DNA from: Planctomycetaceae bacterium
GTDB taxonomy: Bacteria > Planctomycetota > Planctomycetia > Pirellulales > Lacipirellulaceae
Assembly (NCBI GenBank): GCA_003233055.1
Contig: QIKP01000006.1
Location: 1-64,000, forward strand
Direction of reading: 5' to 3'
DNA: 64,000 nucleotides
This document shows, piece after piece, positions 36,645 to 45,833 of the stretch (the stretch's first letter is position 1; the number at the start of each line of letters is the position of its first letter). Under the pieces are notes generated by a model. It worked only from the letters and a program-made list of their open reading frames with translations. It was not told the DNA's origin and made no database searches. Made by a program: the position numbers and the translations under genes.

Positions 36645-39600
36645 ATGCTCCGCTACGATCGATGCCTCCGATGCCTCTTTCAGGCGAGCCTGGCCGCCAG
36701 CCTTTGGATGGCGGGAACCCCCCTCTCTGCCGAATCGTCCAAGTCGGCTCCCCTTTTCGCCGCCAAGTCGGCCATGCAGGAGGCTCAGTTTGAGGAGGCG
36801 ATCGAAGCGCTCGATCAAATCCCTGCGGCCGACAAACAGGTCGGGGCGGAGGCGATGTATTTGAAGGGGCTCGCGCAGTTCTATCTCCAAAAGTACCAAG
36901 CGACGGTCGACACCCTGGATGCCCAACTGGCGGCCCATCCCGATTCCGATTGGTTCCACAAGGCAAGGTTTCTCAAAGCCCGGGCGCTTGTTGCCCTTCG
37001 GCAGTTCCAAGCGGCAGAGGTGATTTACGAACAGGAGGCGAATCGGCTCCTTTCGACCGCTCGCAAGCAGGAAATTGCTGGCGTGATTCTTTCGTTCGCG
37101 GATGCCTTGGCGACGAAGCCTGACCCGAGCGATATTGGTGCGTTGCCACCCGACTATAGCAAAGCGTACAAGCTGTATGGTAAGGCACTCGAAATGGAAA
37201 TGGGCCGCGACCTGCGAGACGACGTGATGTTTCGACGGTCGATCGCCATCCTCCGAGCAGGCAACCATGGCCAAGCGATCCACAACTTTCGTGCCTACCT
37301 GGCGGAGTGGGACCCGGAGTGGACCGGTGCGGTCGGCACGCCAACACGCAAGGCAGGCCGAAAGCGTGAGAACCCCGAGCCAGCCGGCAAGCACGTTCTC
37401 GCGTCACGATACCATCTTGCCGAAGCCCAGCTTCTCGCGGGTCAGCACGCAAAGGGGCGCGTCAACGTCGAAGACCTGCTCGCAAGGCTGACTCGCACGA
37501 CACCCGAAAAGCAGGCGGCGGCGTCTCTCGATTTGGCCTCCGATACGGCCTGGCTTTTGGTGAAGTCGTACAAGATGCCAACGCCGGCGGCCAAGGAACT
37601 CGACAAAGCGGTGCAAGTGACCCGCGAATTTCTCCAGAACCAGACGAGCCACCCCCGCGCGGTGCAGGCGGCATGGTTTCTTCCCGAGGCGTTTCGGTAC
37701 CATGGGCGTTCCGACCAAGCGATCACGGAGTACGAGCTCTTGATTGCTGGCAAGGGTTTCTCGCTTCCCCCAGGCGATGCCGCGACCGACAAGCTCGACG
37801 ACCTTGGCAAATCGCCTGCGGAGCTCAAGGAGGCCTATCAGAAGAAGGCGCTCTTCCAAGTGGGACAAATCCAAATCGGGCAGCACGACTACGCAGCGGC
37901 GATCCAAACTTGGACGCGCTACATTACCCAGTTCCCTAACGGACCGAACTGGGCCGATTGCCAGCGAGGGATCGTCGATGCCGAGTACCAAGCGGCCCTC
38001 GGTGCGGTCGCAGAAAATGCCCCTCCACAAGCTCGCAAGTTGTTGGAGTCCTTCCTAGCGAAACATCCGCTCGATCGGCGCGCGGCGCAAATCCTCTACC
38101 TCTTTGGCCAGATCGACTACGTCGCCGCCAAGAATCTCGAAGAAGAAAAGGCTCCCCGAAAGCAGGTCATCGCGGCTTATCAAAAGGCGATTGACCGATG
38201 GGCTCGTGTCGTGAGCAAGTACCCCGACACCGAGCCCGCATCGCTAGCCCTTTACCAGACCGGCATGATTTACGAAGAGAAGCGGGGCGACCTAGAGCAG
38301 GCGCTCGCCACCTACCGTCGCTTGACTTCCGGTTCATGGGCCAGCCATGCGCGGTCGCGGCTCGCGACGATGACGCAGAAACACCTTACCGTGACGACCG
38401 AGCGGAAATTTCGCACCAACGAGCAAGTCACCCTCCGGGTCAACACCCGCAACATCCAGAAGCTTACCTTCAAGCAGTACTTCCTCGATCTCGAAGCTTA
38501 CTTCCGCAAGACGCACGAAGTTGGCCGGGTGGAGGATCTCGACATCGACCTGATTCAGCCCGACAAGACCTGGGAAGTCGAGGTGGCTGGCTACGCCAAG
38601 TACCTGCCGATCGAGCAACAAGTCGAGATTCCGTTCGACGAAAATCGGGCGGGCGTTTGCATCGTGAAGGTTTCGGGCGCGGACTTCGAAGCCACAACGT
38701 TGGTCGTTCGCAGTAACCTCGACTTGATCGTCAAGAGTTCCCGCCGCGAGCTCTTGGTCTTCGTACAAGACATGCTCTCCGGTAAGCCAGCGGAGGGGGT
38801 GAAGCTGCTGGTGTCGAATGGGAAGAAGGTGCTGGCGATCGGCAAAACAGGTCCGGATGGGGTCTTCCTCGAAAAATACGACGAACTCCGGAAGACAGAC
38901 CAAGTCCGCATCTTTGCGATGGCCGAGGGCTCCGTAGCGTCGAATCGGCTCGACCTTTCAGGATTGAAGTTCAGCCAAGGATTGTCGGCCAAGGGCTATC
39001 TCACCACCGACCGCCCCGCCTACCAGCCTGGACAGGTCGTGAGATTTCGGGGCATCCTTCGCGACGTGCGTGACGGTTCGTACGTCGCGCCGGCGGGAGA
39101 AAAGTACGAAGTGGCCATCACCGACGCGGCGGGGCGATTGCTCTGGGAGGAGCCGGTGACGCTCAGCGAGTTCGGCACGTTCCATTCCGAATTTCAGCTC
39201 GATGCAAGCGCGCCGGTCGGGGGGTACCAACTGGTCGCTCGGAAGCCGAAAGGGGCAACCTACTCGGCCACCTTCCAGGTCGAGCCGTTCCAACTCGAAA
39301 AACTAAGGCTTACGCTCGATACCGATCGCCAGGTTTACTTCCGGGGCGAAGAGGTCAAGCTGACGATCGGGGCCGCTTACTACTGGGGTCAGCCGGCGTC
39401 GGAAAAACTCGTTCGCTACCGATTGCCCAACGGGCGTCAACAGGTCGAAACGACCGACGCCGAGGGGAAGCTGGTCGTCCTGTTCGACACGACCGGGATG
39501 CAGCCTGGGTCGCCGCTCCAGTTTACCGCGTCGATCGAGGGCGAGAATGTCACTTCGAGCCATGCCGCCATGCTGGCGGTGCAAGGCTTCCAGATTGCGG

Positions 39601-42600
39601 TCCAGCCGAGCCGACCGCTGGTTCTCTCGGGCGAACCGATCGAAGTCGAAGTCCGAACCACGACACCCGATGGCGAGCCGATTGGCAAAGAGGTAACGCT
39701 GCGGGTCCTGCGCCGCGAGGCAAAAAAACCGAACCCGGTGCTGAGCGGGGTTCCATGGATGCAAGTCACGGCGCAACCTGCTTTGGAAGTGACACTCCTC
39801 GAAAAAAAGATCGCCACCGACCCCGAGACCGGCATCGCCAAGCTGCAACTAGGGGGGGGAGACGAGGCGTTCCAGGCAGGGGGGGAGTACCAGCTCCGGG
39901 TGAGTGGCCAGGACCGATTCGAACAGGTCGTCACGGGGCAAGCAAGTTTCCAAGTCTCCGACGATGACGACGCGACCAAGCTACGGCTCTTTGCGAAGTC
40001 CGACAGCCTCGAAGTTGGCAGTCGGGCCCGAGTGCGGCTGCATTCGCGAGTTGATGCGAAGCTTGCGCTCGTGACCTTCGAGGGCGAGACGATCCTTAGC
40101 TACCGAATCGTGCCACTCAAGAAAGGCTTCCACCCGATCGACCTGGAAGTCGGCCACGAGCATTTTCCCAACTTCCGGCTGACGGTTTCGCTCATGGATG
40201 GCCGCGAGCTGCGGTCGGTCTCCAAGCCGTTCACCGCGAGCCGGAAGCTGAACGTCACGGTCGAGCCACTCGCCGAGGCTTACGCCCCTGGGGCGCCGGG
40301 CAAGGTCGAGCTGACGGTGACCGACCAACGGGGTCGACCGGTGCGGGGGGAGCTTTCGCTTTCGCTGGTCGACGAGGCGCTCTACGCGATTTTCCCCGAT
40401 CAGAGACCCGATATCCTGCACTACTTCCAACGCGATGCCTACCGCCATGCCGAGTTCCGTGAGACGAGCACCTGTGGTTTCCATTACGAAGCGACGACCC
40501 GAGCGGTCCTCGAAGCTTACGAGAACGAACAAGACCGCCTCGTTCGCCTCCGAACCGCTAATGAAGAGAACATGGCGTTCGGCGTTCGAGTGGACGACCT
40601 GCAGAAATCGATGACGTTGGGGGATGGAAACAGCCGCTTTGGATGGGCCGGAGGCGGAGGCTTTGGTGGAGGCGGAGGTAGGAGAGCGGGCGGTAGCTTT
40701 GGGGAAAAAATGGAGGAGAAGAACCTCCACGTCTTCACCGAACACGCCTTCACCGAAGAATCGCTTGCAAAGAAACCGTCACGAGATCGGCAGGCCCCAC
40801 TGCGCGAGGAACTCCCCGACGCGGGTTGGTGGTCGGGAAAGATCCTTACCGGGGAGGATGGCAAGGCGATTGTCGAAATCCCGATGCCCGAGACAACCAC
40901 CGAGTGGCGGCTCACGGCGCGCGGCGTGACGGTCGATACGCTCGTCGGGCAAGCAACGGCCAACGTCCTGACTCGCAAGGACTTCTTCGTCACGGTCAAA
41001 GTCCCTCGGAAGCTCCGAGAGGGCGACTCGGTGCGGGTCATTGCTCGGGTCCACAACCTGACCGACTACTCGGGCAACGTGCGCCTCGATCTCACGGTCC
41101 TTGGTGGCGAAGCGTTGACCGCCCGACTTGCCAAGCGGACGCTCACGACCCTAATCGACCCACAAGGCGTCGCGGAAGTTGTCTTCGACGCGATCCAGAC
41201 TCCGCAAGCGCTGGCCGAAGGGACCTCGCAGCTTCGGTTCCAGATCGACGCGACGGCGGACGCTCTGTCTGACTCCCTGGTCCGGAGGGTACCGGTGCAG
41301 CCGTGGGGCCTTGAGTTTGCCGACCACGCAGGAGGTGTCGCGAACACCGACACGACGGCCCATGTCGAACTCCCGAAGGGGAGGGAGTACCCGACCACGT
41401 GGATGACCCTTTCCGTCGGCCCGCGCCTCGAAGAAACTCTCCTCGCGATGGCCTTAACCGGATCGCCAGGTGGTCCGGCAGCCCTGGAGGCAGGTCTCCC
41501 TCCGGCTAAAGGTTGCCTTTGCCCGCCACCCCGTTGGGGTGGGCACGCGGGGAGCGACTTGCTCGCGGTGACGAGCGCTCTCAGCTACGCCAAAAAGTAT
41601 GCCCAGGGTGCAACCGTACCGCAAGAAGAGATCGAACGTCTCACCCGTCGCGCTCGTTCGCTCGTTAGCGCGTTGGTCGTTTCGCAGCGCGACGAGGGTG
41701 GCTGGAGTTGGCGTGGTAGACGAGTCGACTCCGATTGGGGAGCCAGTTCGAGGAGTTTCTGGGCGCTCAGCGAAGCTCGGCGGTTCGGCATCTCGGTCGA
41801 TGACGCCACGTACAAGAAGGCCCAGACCTACCTGCAAAACCGCTTCACGTCGCTAAGGCAAAGCGACAACGACGCCAAAGCGGTCGTGCTCCACGCCCTC
41901 TCCACCAATCAGGCCGCCGACTTCGCGCCTCTCCACCGACTCCATCGCGAACGCCACAGGCTCAGCGCCCCAGCGCTCGCGTACACCGCGATGGCGCTGG
42001 CCAACCTGGACCGCAACGACCACGCGGGCGAGCTGCTCGACGTGCTGGAAAAGAAAGCAAAGCGAAGCGGGAAGGGGATCTCTTGGGAGGGAGCGTCCGA
42101 CCCGCCCTCCCTGGGCGATCAGGTCGAGACGACGGCCCTCGCGGCGTTTGCCCTGCTGCGGGTCCGTCCGACTTCGACGAAGGCTGCCGAGGCGATTGCT
42201 TGGCTGCTCGACCGCAAAGGGGTCGAGGGCTTCGCGTCGACCAAGGCCAACGGCCCCGCCATGGCTGCCCTCACGACGTTCTACAGCAAAGGCAAACATT
42301 CGACCGACGACTACAGGCTGAAGCTCTTGGTCAATGGCAAGCTCTTCAAGACCCTCAAGAGCCAAGACTTCCAACAGACGCTCCTGCTCGCCGTGCCAAA
42401 GGAGCTGCTGAAAACGGGGGAAAACCAAGTCGATTTCCAAATCGAAGGCCGGGGCGAATTTGCTTACGCCGTCTCGCTGCGGGGGTTCTCCCGCCAAATG
42501 AACGACCCCAGCAGTGACCCCAATCGGGGGAAGTACCCGTTTGTCCGAAGCCGGACCTACCAACACGCACCGCTAGAGTACCGGGGCCGGCTCATTGGTC

Positions 42601-44717
42601 CGAGCAGTTCCTCTCCCGTCCAGAAGATCGAAGTCGGTCAGCGCGTGAAGGTCCATGTCAGGCTCCACCATTCGTACGTGCAGAAGGCGTACGTCGTCGT
42701 CGAAGAGCCGCTGCCGGCGGGGCTGATGCTAGTCGACGGATCGCTCACAGGCTCCTTCGATCACCATCGGATCGAGGGCGACCGGATCGTCCTGTTCTAC
42801 CAACCTGACAGCAGGGTGCAAGATTTCCACTACGAACTGATTGGCTATGCCTCCGGAACCTACCGGGCGATGCCGACGGTGGTTCGCAACGCGATCCATC
42901 CCGAGCGGATGCGTCTCGGCAAACCGGCGGAGCTGGTCGTGCTGGCCCCCGGCGAGAAGTCCGACGACCCTTACCAAATGAACAGCGCCGAGCGATTTGC
43001 CCTCGGCAAGCTCACCTTTGACGATGGCTTGTACAAGGAATCGCTCCCCTACTTGGCTCACTTGTTCCAACAGAACCGGCGATACAACGAGCAAGAGGTC
43101 GCCCGAAGGCTGCTTTGGATCTACACCACCGCCGAGTTCTACGACGCCCCACAAATCGTCCAGGTCTTCGAGGTCCTACGCGAGCGGTTCCCGACGCTGG
43201 AGATTCCGTACGACAAGATTCTCTCGGTCGGGCAGGCGTATCGTGACATGGGCGAGTTCGAGCGGGCGTATCAAGTCTATCGGGCGACGGTCGACGCGAG
43301 CTTTATCAACGATAGCAACGTCTCGGCAGTGCTCGAAGACGAAGGGGATTTTCTCGGGTCGATCGACTACCAAGAAAATCTCTGGCGAGACTACCCCGAC
43401 ACGGCTCCGATCGTCACGGCCTACTTTGCCATCTCGCAGTCGCTCTACCAGAAGGCACCGGAGGCCCATTTGCTCGCCAAGGAATCGAGGCGGATCGGTC
43501 GGGCAAGAGTCGGCGAGAGACCCGACAAGAGCCCGACTAAAGTCGGCCTGCTGGAGGAGACGATTCGGCTGCTATCGGACTTTCTCACGCTCTACCCGAC
43601 CGACCCGCTCGCCGACGATGCGGCCTTTAGCAGGGCCAACGCCCTCTTGGACCTCAAGCAGTACGAGCTGGTCGTCGAGGCGTGTGATAGCTACACCGAG
43701 CGATTTGCCGACAGCGACTTCCGTAGTGGGTTTCAGTACATGATCGCGCTGGGGCACTTCTGGCAGCGGCAGCATGACGACGCCCTCGCGGCGGCCCAGG
43801 TCGTCGCCAACGGCAAGAGCAAAGACCGTGACTTGGCCCGCTACATCCTGGGGCAAATTCACCATGCCGAGAACGACCCGGCAAGTGCGATCGAGTGGTA
43901 CCGCCAAGTCGCCTTGCTCTACTCCGACGCCCAGCAGGCGATCGACTATTTCGAGGCCAAGCATGTGGCGATGGACGAAGTGAACGTCTTCAAGCCGGGC
44001 GAGAAGGTGGAGATCGATCTGCGGTACCGCAACATCGTGGAGGCTCGGTGCCAGGTCTACCGCGTCGACCTGATGCGGCTCTATTTGCGTGAAAAAAATC
44101 TCGCGAACGTGACGAAAGTCCATCTCGCCGGAATCGCTCCGCTGGTCGAGACAACCCTCCAATTAGGCGACGGAAAGGACTACGCCAACAAGGAGCGGAC
44201 CTTGTCGCTCGACCTCGACGAAGAGGGAGCCTACCTCGTTATTTGCCGAGGCGACGACCTCTTTGCGAGTGCCCTCGTGCTGGTCACGCCGCTTGAAATC
44301 GTGGTGCAGGAGGACGCGACGAGTGGGCGCGTTCGGGCAAATGTTATCCATACGGCCGACAAGCGGTACGTCCCGGAGGTCCACGTCAAAGCGATTGGCT
44401 CGGCTGACTCGGAGTTTCGCTCGGGCGAAACCGACTTACGGGGCCTCTTTATTGCCGATGGCGTGCGTGGCACCGCGACGGTGATCGCTCGCGAGGGGGA
44501 GTCGCGGTACGCGTTCTATCGCGGCGAAACATGGCTCGGAGCGGCGGAACAAGTCGGGGCCAATCAGCAGGCCGCTCCTCCGCAAAAGAAATCCGAGACC
44601 GACTATAAGCAAAACCTGTTCCGCCACAACACCCGCATGCAGAAAAGCAACTTCGAGTGCTACGACCAAATGCGCCGTGGCAAAAACAAAGGCGTCGAAG
44701 TGCAGCAGGCGCAGTAG
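36645..44717 (+). CDS. Giant exported TPR / alpha-2-macroglobulin-like protein
   Basis: 2690 aa from MLRYDRCLRC, chosen because of AAGGGA upstream and the signal peptide (core about residues 9-28, then LSAESS); a longer open frame runs back through glcG. Residues 30-620 are TPR-like helical repeats, 770-860 an MG2-type domain (GYLTTDRPAYQPGQVVRFRG), 1330-1360 a Gly-rich linker, 1390-1480 the A2M domain (WWSGKILTGEDGKAIVEIP), 1610-1900 an alpha-alpha barrel of thioester-domain type, then beta domains and more TPRs (about 2110-2450). No CxEQ thioester is visible; at that place the protein reads PPAKGCLCPPPRWGG. Probably a periplasmic or surface protease-trap-like or scaffold protein. Function beyond the domains is unknown. 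Confidence 0.85.
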   Translation: MLRYDRCLRCLFQASLAASLWMAGTPLSAESSKSAPLFAAKSAMQEAQFEEAIEALDQIPAADKQVGAEAMYLKGLAQFYLQKYQATVDTLDAQLAAHPDSDWFHKARFLKARALVALRQFQAAEVIYEQEANRLLSTARKQEIAGVILSFADALATKPDPSDIGALPPDYSKAYKLYGKALEMEMGRDLRDDVMFRRSIAILRAGNHGQAIHNFRAYLAEWDPEWTGAVGTPTRKAGRKRENPEPAGKHVLASRYHLAEAQLLAGQHAKGRVNVEDLLARLTRTTPEKQAAASLDLASDTAWLLVKSYKMPTPAAKELDKAVQVTREFLQNQTSHPRAVQAAWFLPEAFRYHGRSDQAITEYELLIAGKGFSLPPGDAATDKLDDLGKSPAELKEAYQKKALFQVGQIQIGQHDYAAAIQTWTRYITQFPNGPNWADCQRGIVDAEYQAALGAVAENAPPQARKLLESFLAKHPLDRRAAQILYLFGQIDYVAAKNLEEEKAPRKQVIAAYQKAIDRWARVVSKYPDTEPASLALYQTGMIYEEKRGDLEQALATYRRLTSGSWASHARSRLATMTQKHLTVTTERKFRTNEQVTLRVNTRNIQKLTFKQYFLDLEAYFRKTHEVGRVEDLDIDLIQPDKTWEVEVAGYAKYLPIEQQVEIPFDENRAGVCIVKVSGADFEATTLVVRSNLDLIVKSSRRELLVFVQDMLSGKPAEGVKLLVSNGKKVLAIGKTGPDGVFLEKYDELRKTDQVRIFAMAEGSVASNRLDLSGLKFSQGLSAKGYLTTDRPAYQPGQVVRFRGILRDVRDGSYVAPAGEKYEVAITDAAGRLLWEEPVTLSEFGTFHSEFQLDASAPVGGYQLVARKPKGATYSATFQVEPFQLEKLRLTLDTDRQVYFRGEEVKLTIGAAYYWGQPASEKLVRYRLPNGRQQVETTDAEGKLVVLFDTTGMQPGSPLQFTASIEGENVTSSHAAMLAVQGFQIAVQPSRPLVLSGEPIEVEVRTTTPDGEPIGKEVTLRVLRREAKKPNPVLSGVPWMQVTAQPALEVTLLEKKIATDPETGIAKLQLGGGDEAFQAGGEYQLRVSGQDRFEQVVTGQASFQVSDDDDATKLRLFAKSDSLEVGSRARVRLHSRVDAKLALVTFEGETILSYRIVPLKKGFHPIDLEVGHEHFPNFRLTVSLMDGRELRSVSKPFTASRKLNVTVEPLAEAYAPGAPGKVELTVTDQRGRPVRGELSLSLVDEALYAIFPDQRPDILHYFQRDAYRHAEFRETSTCGFHYEATTRAVLEAYENEQDRLVRLRTANEENMAFGVRVDDLQKSMTLGDGNSRFGWAGGGGFGGGGGRRAGGSFGEKMEEKNLHVFTEHAFTEESLAKKPSRDRQAPLREELPDAGWWSGKILTGEDGKAIVEIPMPETTTEWRLTARGVTVDTLVGQATANVLTRKDFFVTVKVPRKLREGDSVRVIARVHNLTDYSGNVRLDLTVLGGEALTARLAKRTLTTLIDPQGVAEVVFDAIQTPQALAEGTSQLRFQIDATADALSDSLVRRVPVQPWGLEFADHAGGVANTDTTAHVELPKGREYPTTWMTLSVGPRLEETLLAMALTGSPGGPAALEAGLPPAKGCLCPPPRWGGHAGSDLLAVTSALSYAKKYAQGATVPQEEIERLTRRARSLVSALVVSQRDEGGWSWRGRRVDSDWGASSRSFWALSEARRFGISVDDATYKKAQTYLQNRFTSLRQSDNDAKAVVLHALSTNQAADFAPLHRLHRERHRLSAPALAYTAMALANLDRNDHAGELLDVLEKKAKRSGKGISWEGASDPPSLGDQVETTALAAFALLRVRPTSTKAAEAIAWLLDRKGVEGFASTKANGPAMAALTTFYSKGKHSTDDYRLKLLVNGKLFKTLKSQDFQQTLLLAVPKELLKTGENQVDFQIEGRGEFAYAVSLRGFSRQMNDPSSDPNRGKYPFVRSRTYQHAPLEYRGRLIGPSSSSPVQKIEVGQRVKVHVRLHHSYVQKAYVVVEEPLPAGLMLVDGSLTGSFDHHRIEGDRIVLFYQPDSRVQDFHYELIGYASGTYRAMPTVVRNAIHPERMRLGKPAELVVLAPGEKSDDPYQMNSAERFALGKLTFDDGLYKESLPYLAHLFQQNRRYNEQEVARRLLWIYTTAEFYDAPQIVQVFEVLRERFPTLEIPYDKILSVGQAYRDMGEFERAYQVYRATVDASFINDSNVSAVLEDEGDFLGSIDYQENLWRDYPDTAPIVTAYFAISQSLYQKAPEAHLLAKESRRIGRARVGERPDKSPTKVGLLEETIRLLSDFLTLYPTDPLADDAAFSRANALLDLKQYELVVEACDSYTERFADSDFRSGFQYMIALGHFWQRQHDDALAAAQVVANGKSKDRDLARYILGQIHHAENDPASAIEWYRQVALLYSDAQQAIDYFEAKHVAMDEVNVFKPGEKVEIDLRYRNIVEARCQVYRVDLMRLYLREKNLANVTKVHLAGIAPLVETTLQLGDGKDYANKERTLSLDLDEEGAYLVICRGDDLFASALVLVTPLEIVVQEDATSGRVRANVIHTADKRYVPEVHVKAIGSADSEFRSGETDLRGLFIADGVRGTATVIAREGESRYAFYRGETWLGAAEQVGANQQAAPPQKKSETDYKQNLFRHNTRMQKSNFECYDQMRRGKNKGVEVQQAQ
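41526..41542. repeat. Palindrome inside the A2M-like gene
   Basis: CCACCCC GTT GGGGTGG forms a 7-bp hairpin in frame within the region where A2M proteins have the thioester. The surrounding 60 bp encode a Pro/Gly/Cys-rich stretch unlike the rest of the protein, so it resembles an intergenic-type repeat inserted without breaking the frame. Confidence 0.6.
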
Positions 44718-44762
44718 CCATTTCTAAAAAAACCTCCGGTCGCTTACGCTCCCGGCTCGTCA

Positions 44763-44792
44763 TGCGCCTGCCGCTGAAGCGGCATCGCCAGG
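44763..44792. repeat. Family C palindromic repeat (first of about eight copies)
   Basis: GCCTGCCGCTGAAGCGGCAT, stem TGCCGCT/AGCGGCA with a GA loop region. Further copies: 48100-48141 (degenerate), 49815-49841, 50794-50820, 51668-51692, 51777-51804, 52543-52571 and 63107-63135. All are intergenic, mostly at gene ends, in both orientations; likely terminators or a REP-like family. Confidence 0.85.
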
Positions 44793-44794
44793 GG

Positions 44795-45529
44795 TCATAT
44801 CGTCTCGGAATCGAACACCGGTTCGTTGCCGTTCATGTTGGCGAGGGCGTTGGCGGCGGCCTTTTGCTCGGCTTCCTTCTTGCTCTTCCCCCAGGCGGGG
44901 GCGAAGCGGCGATCGCCGATCTCTGCGGCGATGTGGAAGCACTTGCTATGGTCGGGGCCCGTTTGGTCGAGAAGCCGATAGTTGGGGGTCACGCCATGCT
45001 CCCGCTGGGCGAGCTGCTGGAGCTGTGATTTGTAGTTCATCCCCATTTCGCCGGCAGCGGCTAGCTCGATCTCGGGGTCCATGCAGCGGAGGATAAACGC
45101 CTTCGCTGCGTCGGCGCCACCATCCAGAAACACCGCCGCGATAAGCGACTCGAGCACCGCAGCGAGCACCGAGGGCGGGATCGTCGGGTGAGTCGTCATT
45201 CCTTTGCCGAGAATCAAAAACTCGTCGAAGGCCATCGCCCCGCTTACTTTGGCACAAGTCTCGCGACTGACGACAATCGACTTGAGTCGCGTGAGCTCCC
45301 CTTCGAGAAATTCGGGAAACATTCGATAGAGTCGCTCGCAGACAACCGCCCCCAGGATCGCATCCCCGAGGAACTCCATCCGCTCGTTCGACGCGAGCCG
45401 GTGCTCCGCACCCGAGGCATGGGTGAGGGCTGACTCTAAGAAAGCTCGGTCGTTAAAAACATAACCGATCCGCTCCTCGCACCGATCGAGGCGATCCTGC
45501 CGATCGCTCGCAACTCCAGAACTATCCAT
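44795..45529 (-). CDS. rnc: Ribonuclease III
   Basis: Double-strand-specific endoribonuclease in rRNA maturation and RNA decay. 244 aa: catalytic domain with NERMEFLGDAILG (signature) and LAAVLESLIAAVFLDGG (second acidic pair), and a C-terminal dsRNA-binding domain (MNYKSQLQQLAQREHG to GKSKKEAEQKAA). Complete. The stop is directly beside a family C palindrome. It reads away from the pab genes. Confidence 0.95.
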   Translation of the reverse strand: MDSSGVASDRQDRLDRCEERIGYVFNDRAFLESALTHASGAEHRLASNERMEFLGDAILGAVVCERLYRMFPEFLEGELTRLKSIVVSRETCAKVSGAMAFDEFLILGKGMTTHPTIPPSVLAAVLESLIAAVFLDGGADAAKAFILRCMDPEIELAAAGEMGMNYKSQLQQLAQREHGVTPNYRLLDQTGPDHSKCFHIAAEIGDRRFAPAWGKSKKEAEQKAAANALANMNGNEPVFDSETI

Positions 45530-45833
45530 GCGCCATCGCTACCTGCCGGAGCAACGGTCGCGAAGCTGTGCTAAGATACGGCAGCAGCGGCGGGACTAGA
45601 ACTCCGAACAAAAAAATGTCCAGTGAACTCGTAAACGGAACCTGCTCTAGCGTAATTCGTGGCTCTCCCCCTGTCAACTTGTTGGCCGGGAGGATCAGGA
45701 GAACTGCAAAGTCGCAGCGGAGAGCGGCCCCCCTAGCCGACGAGCTACGCCTCGTCGGCTATTCCATGAACAACAACGGGTCCATGAACAACAACGGGGG
45801 CGGCTTTGACAACACGCATCCCGATTTTCAGTC
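45530..45833. repeat. Intergenic region with family A palindrome and 18-bp tandem repeat
   Basis: Holds a family A palindrome (45734-45762, TAGCCGACGAGCTACGCCTC and mirror half) and two tandem copies of TCCATGAACAACAACGGG (45763-45780, 45781-45798) 36 bp before pabB. Open frames here are not protein-like. Confidence 0.8.
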
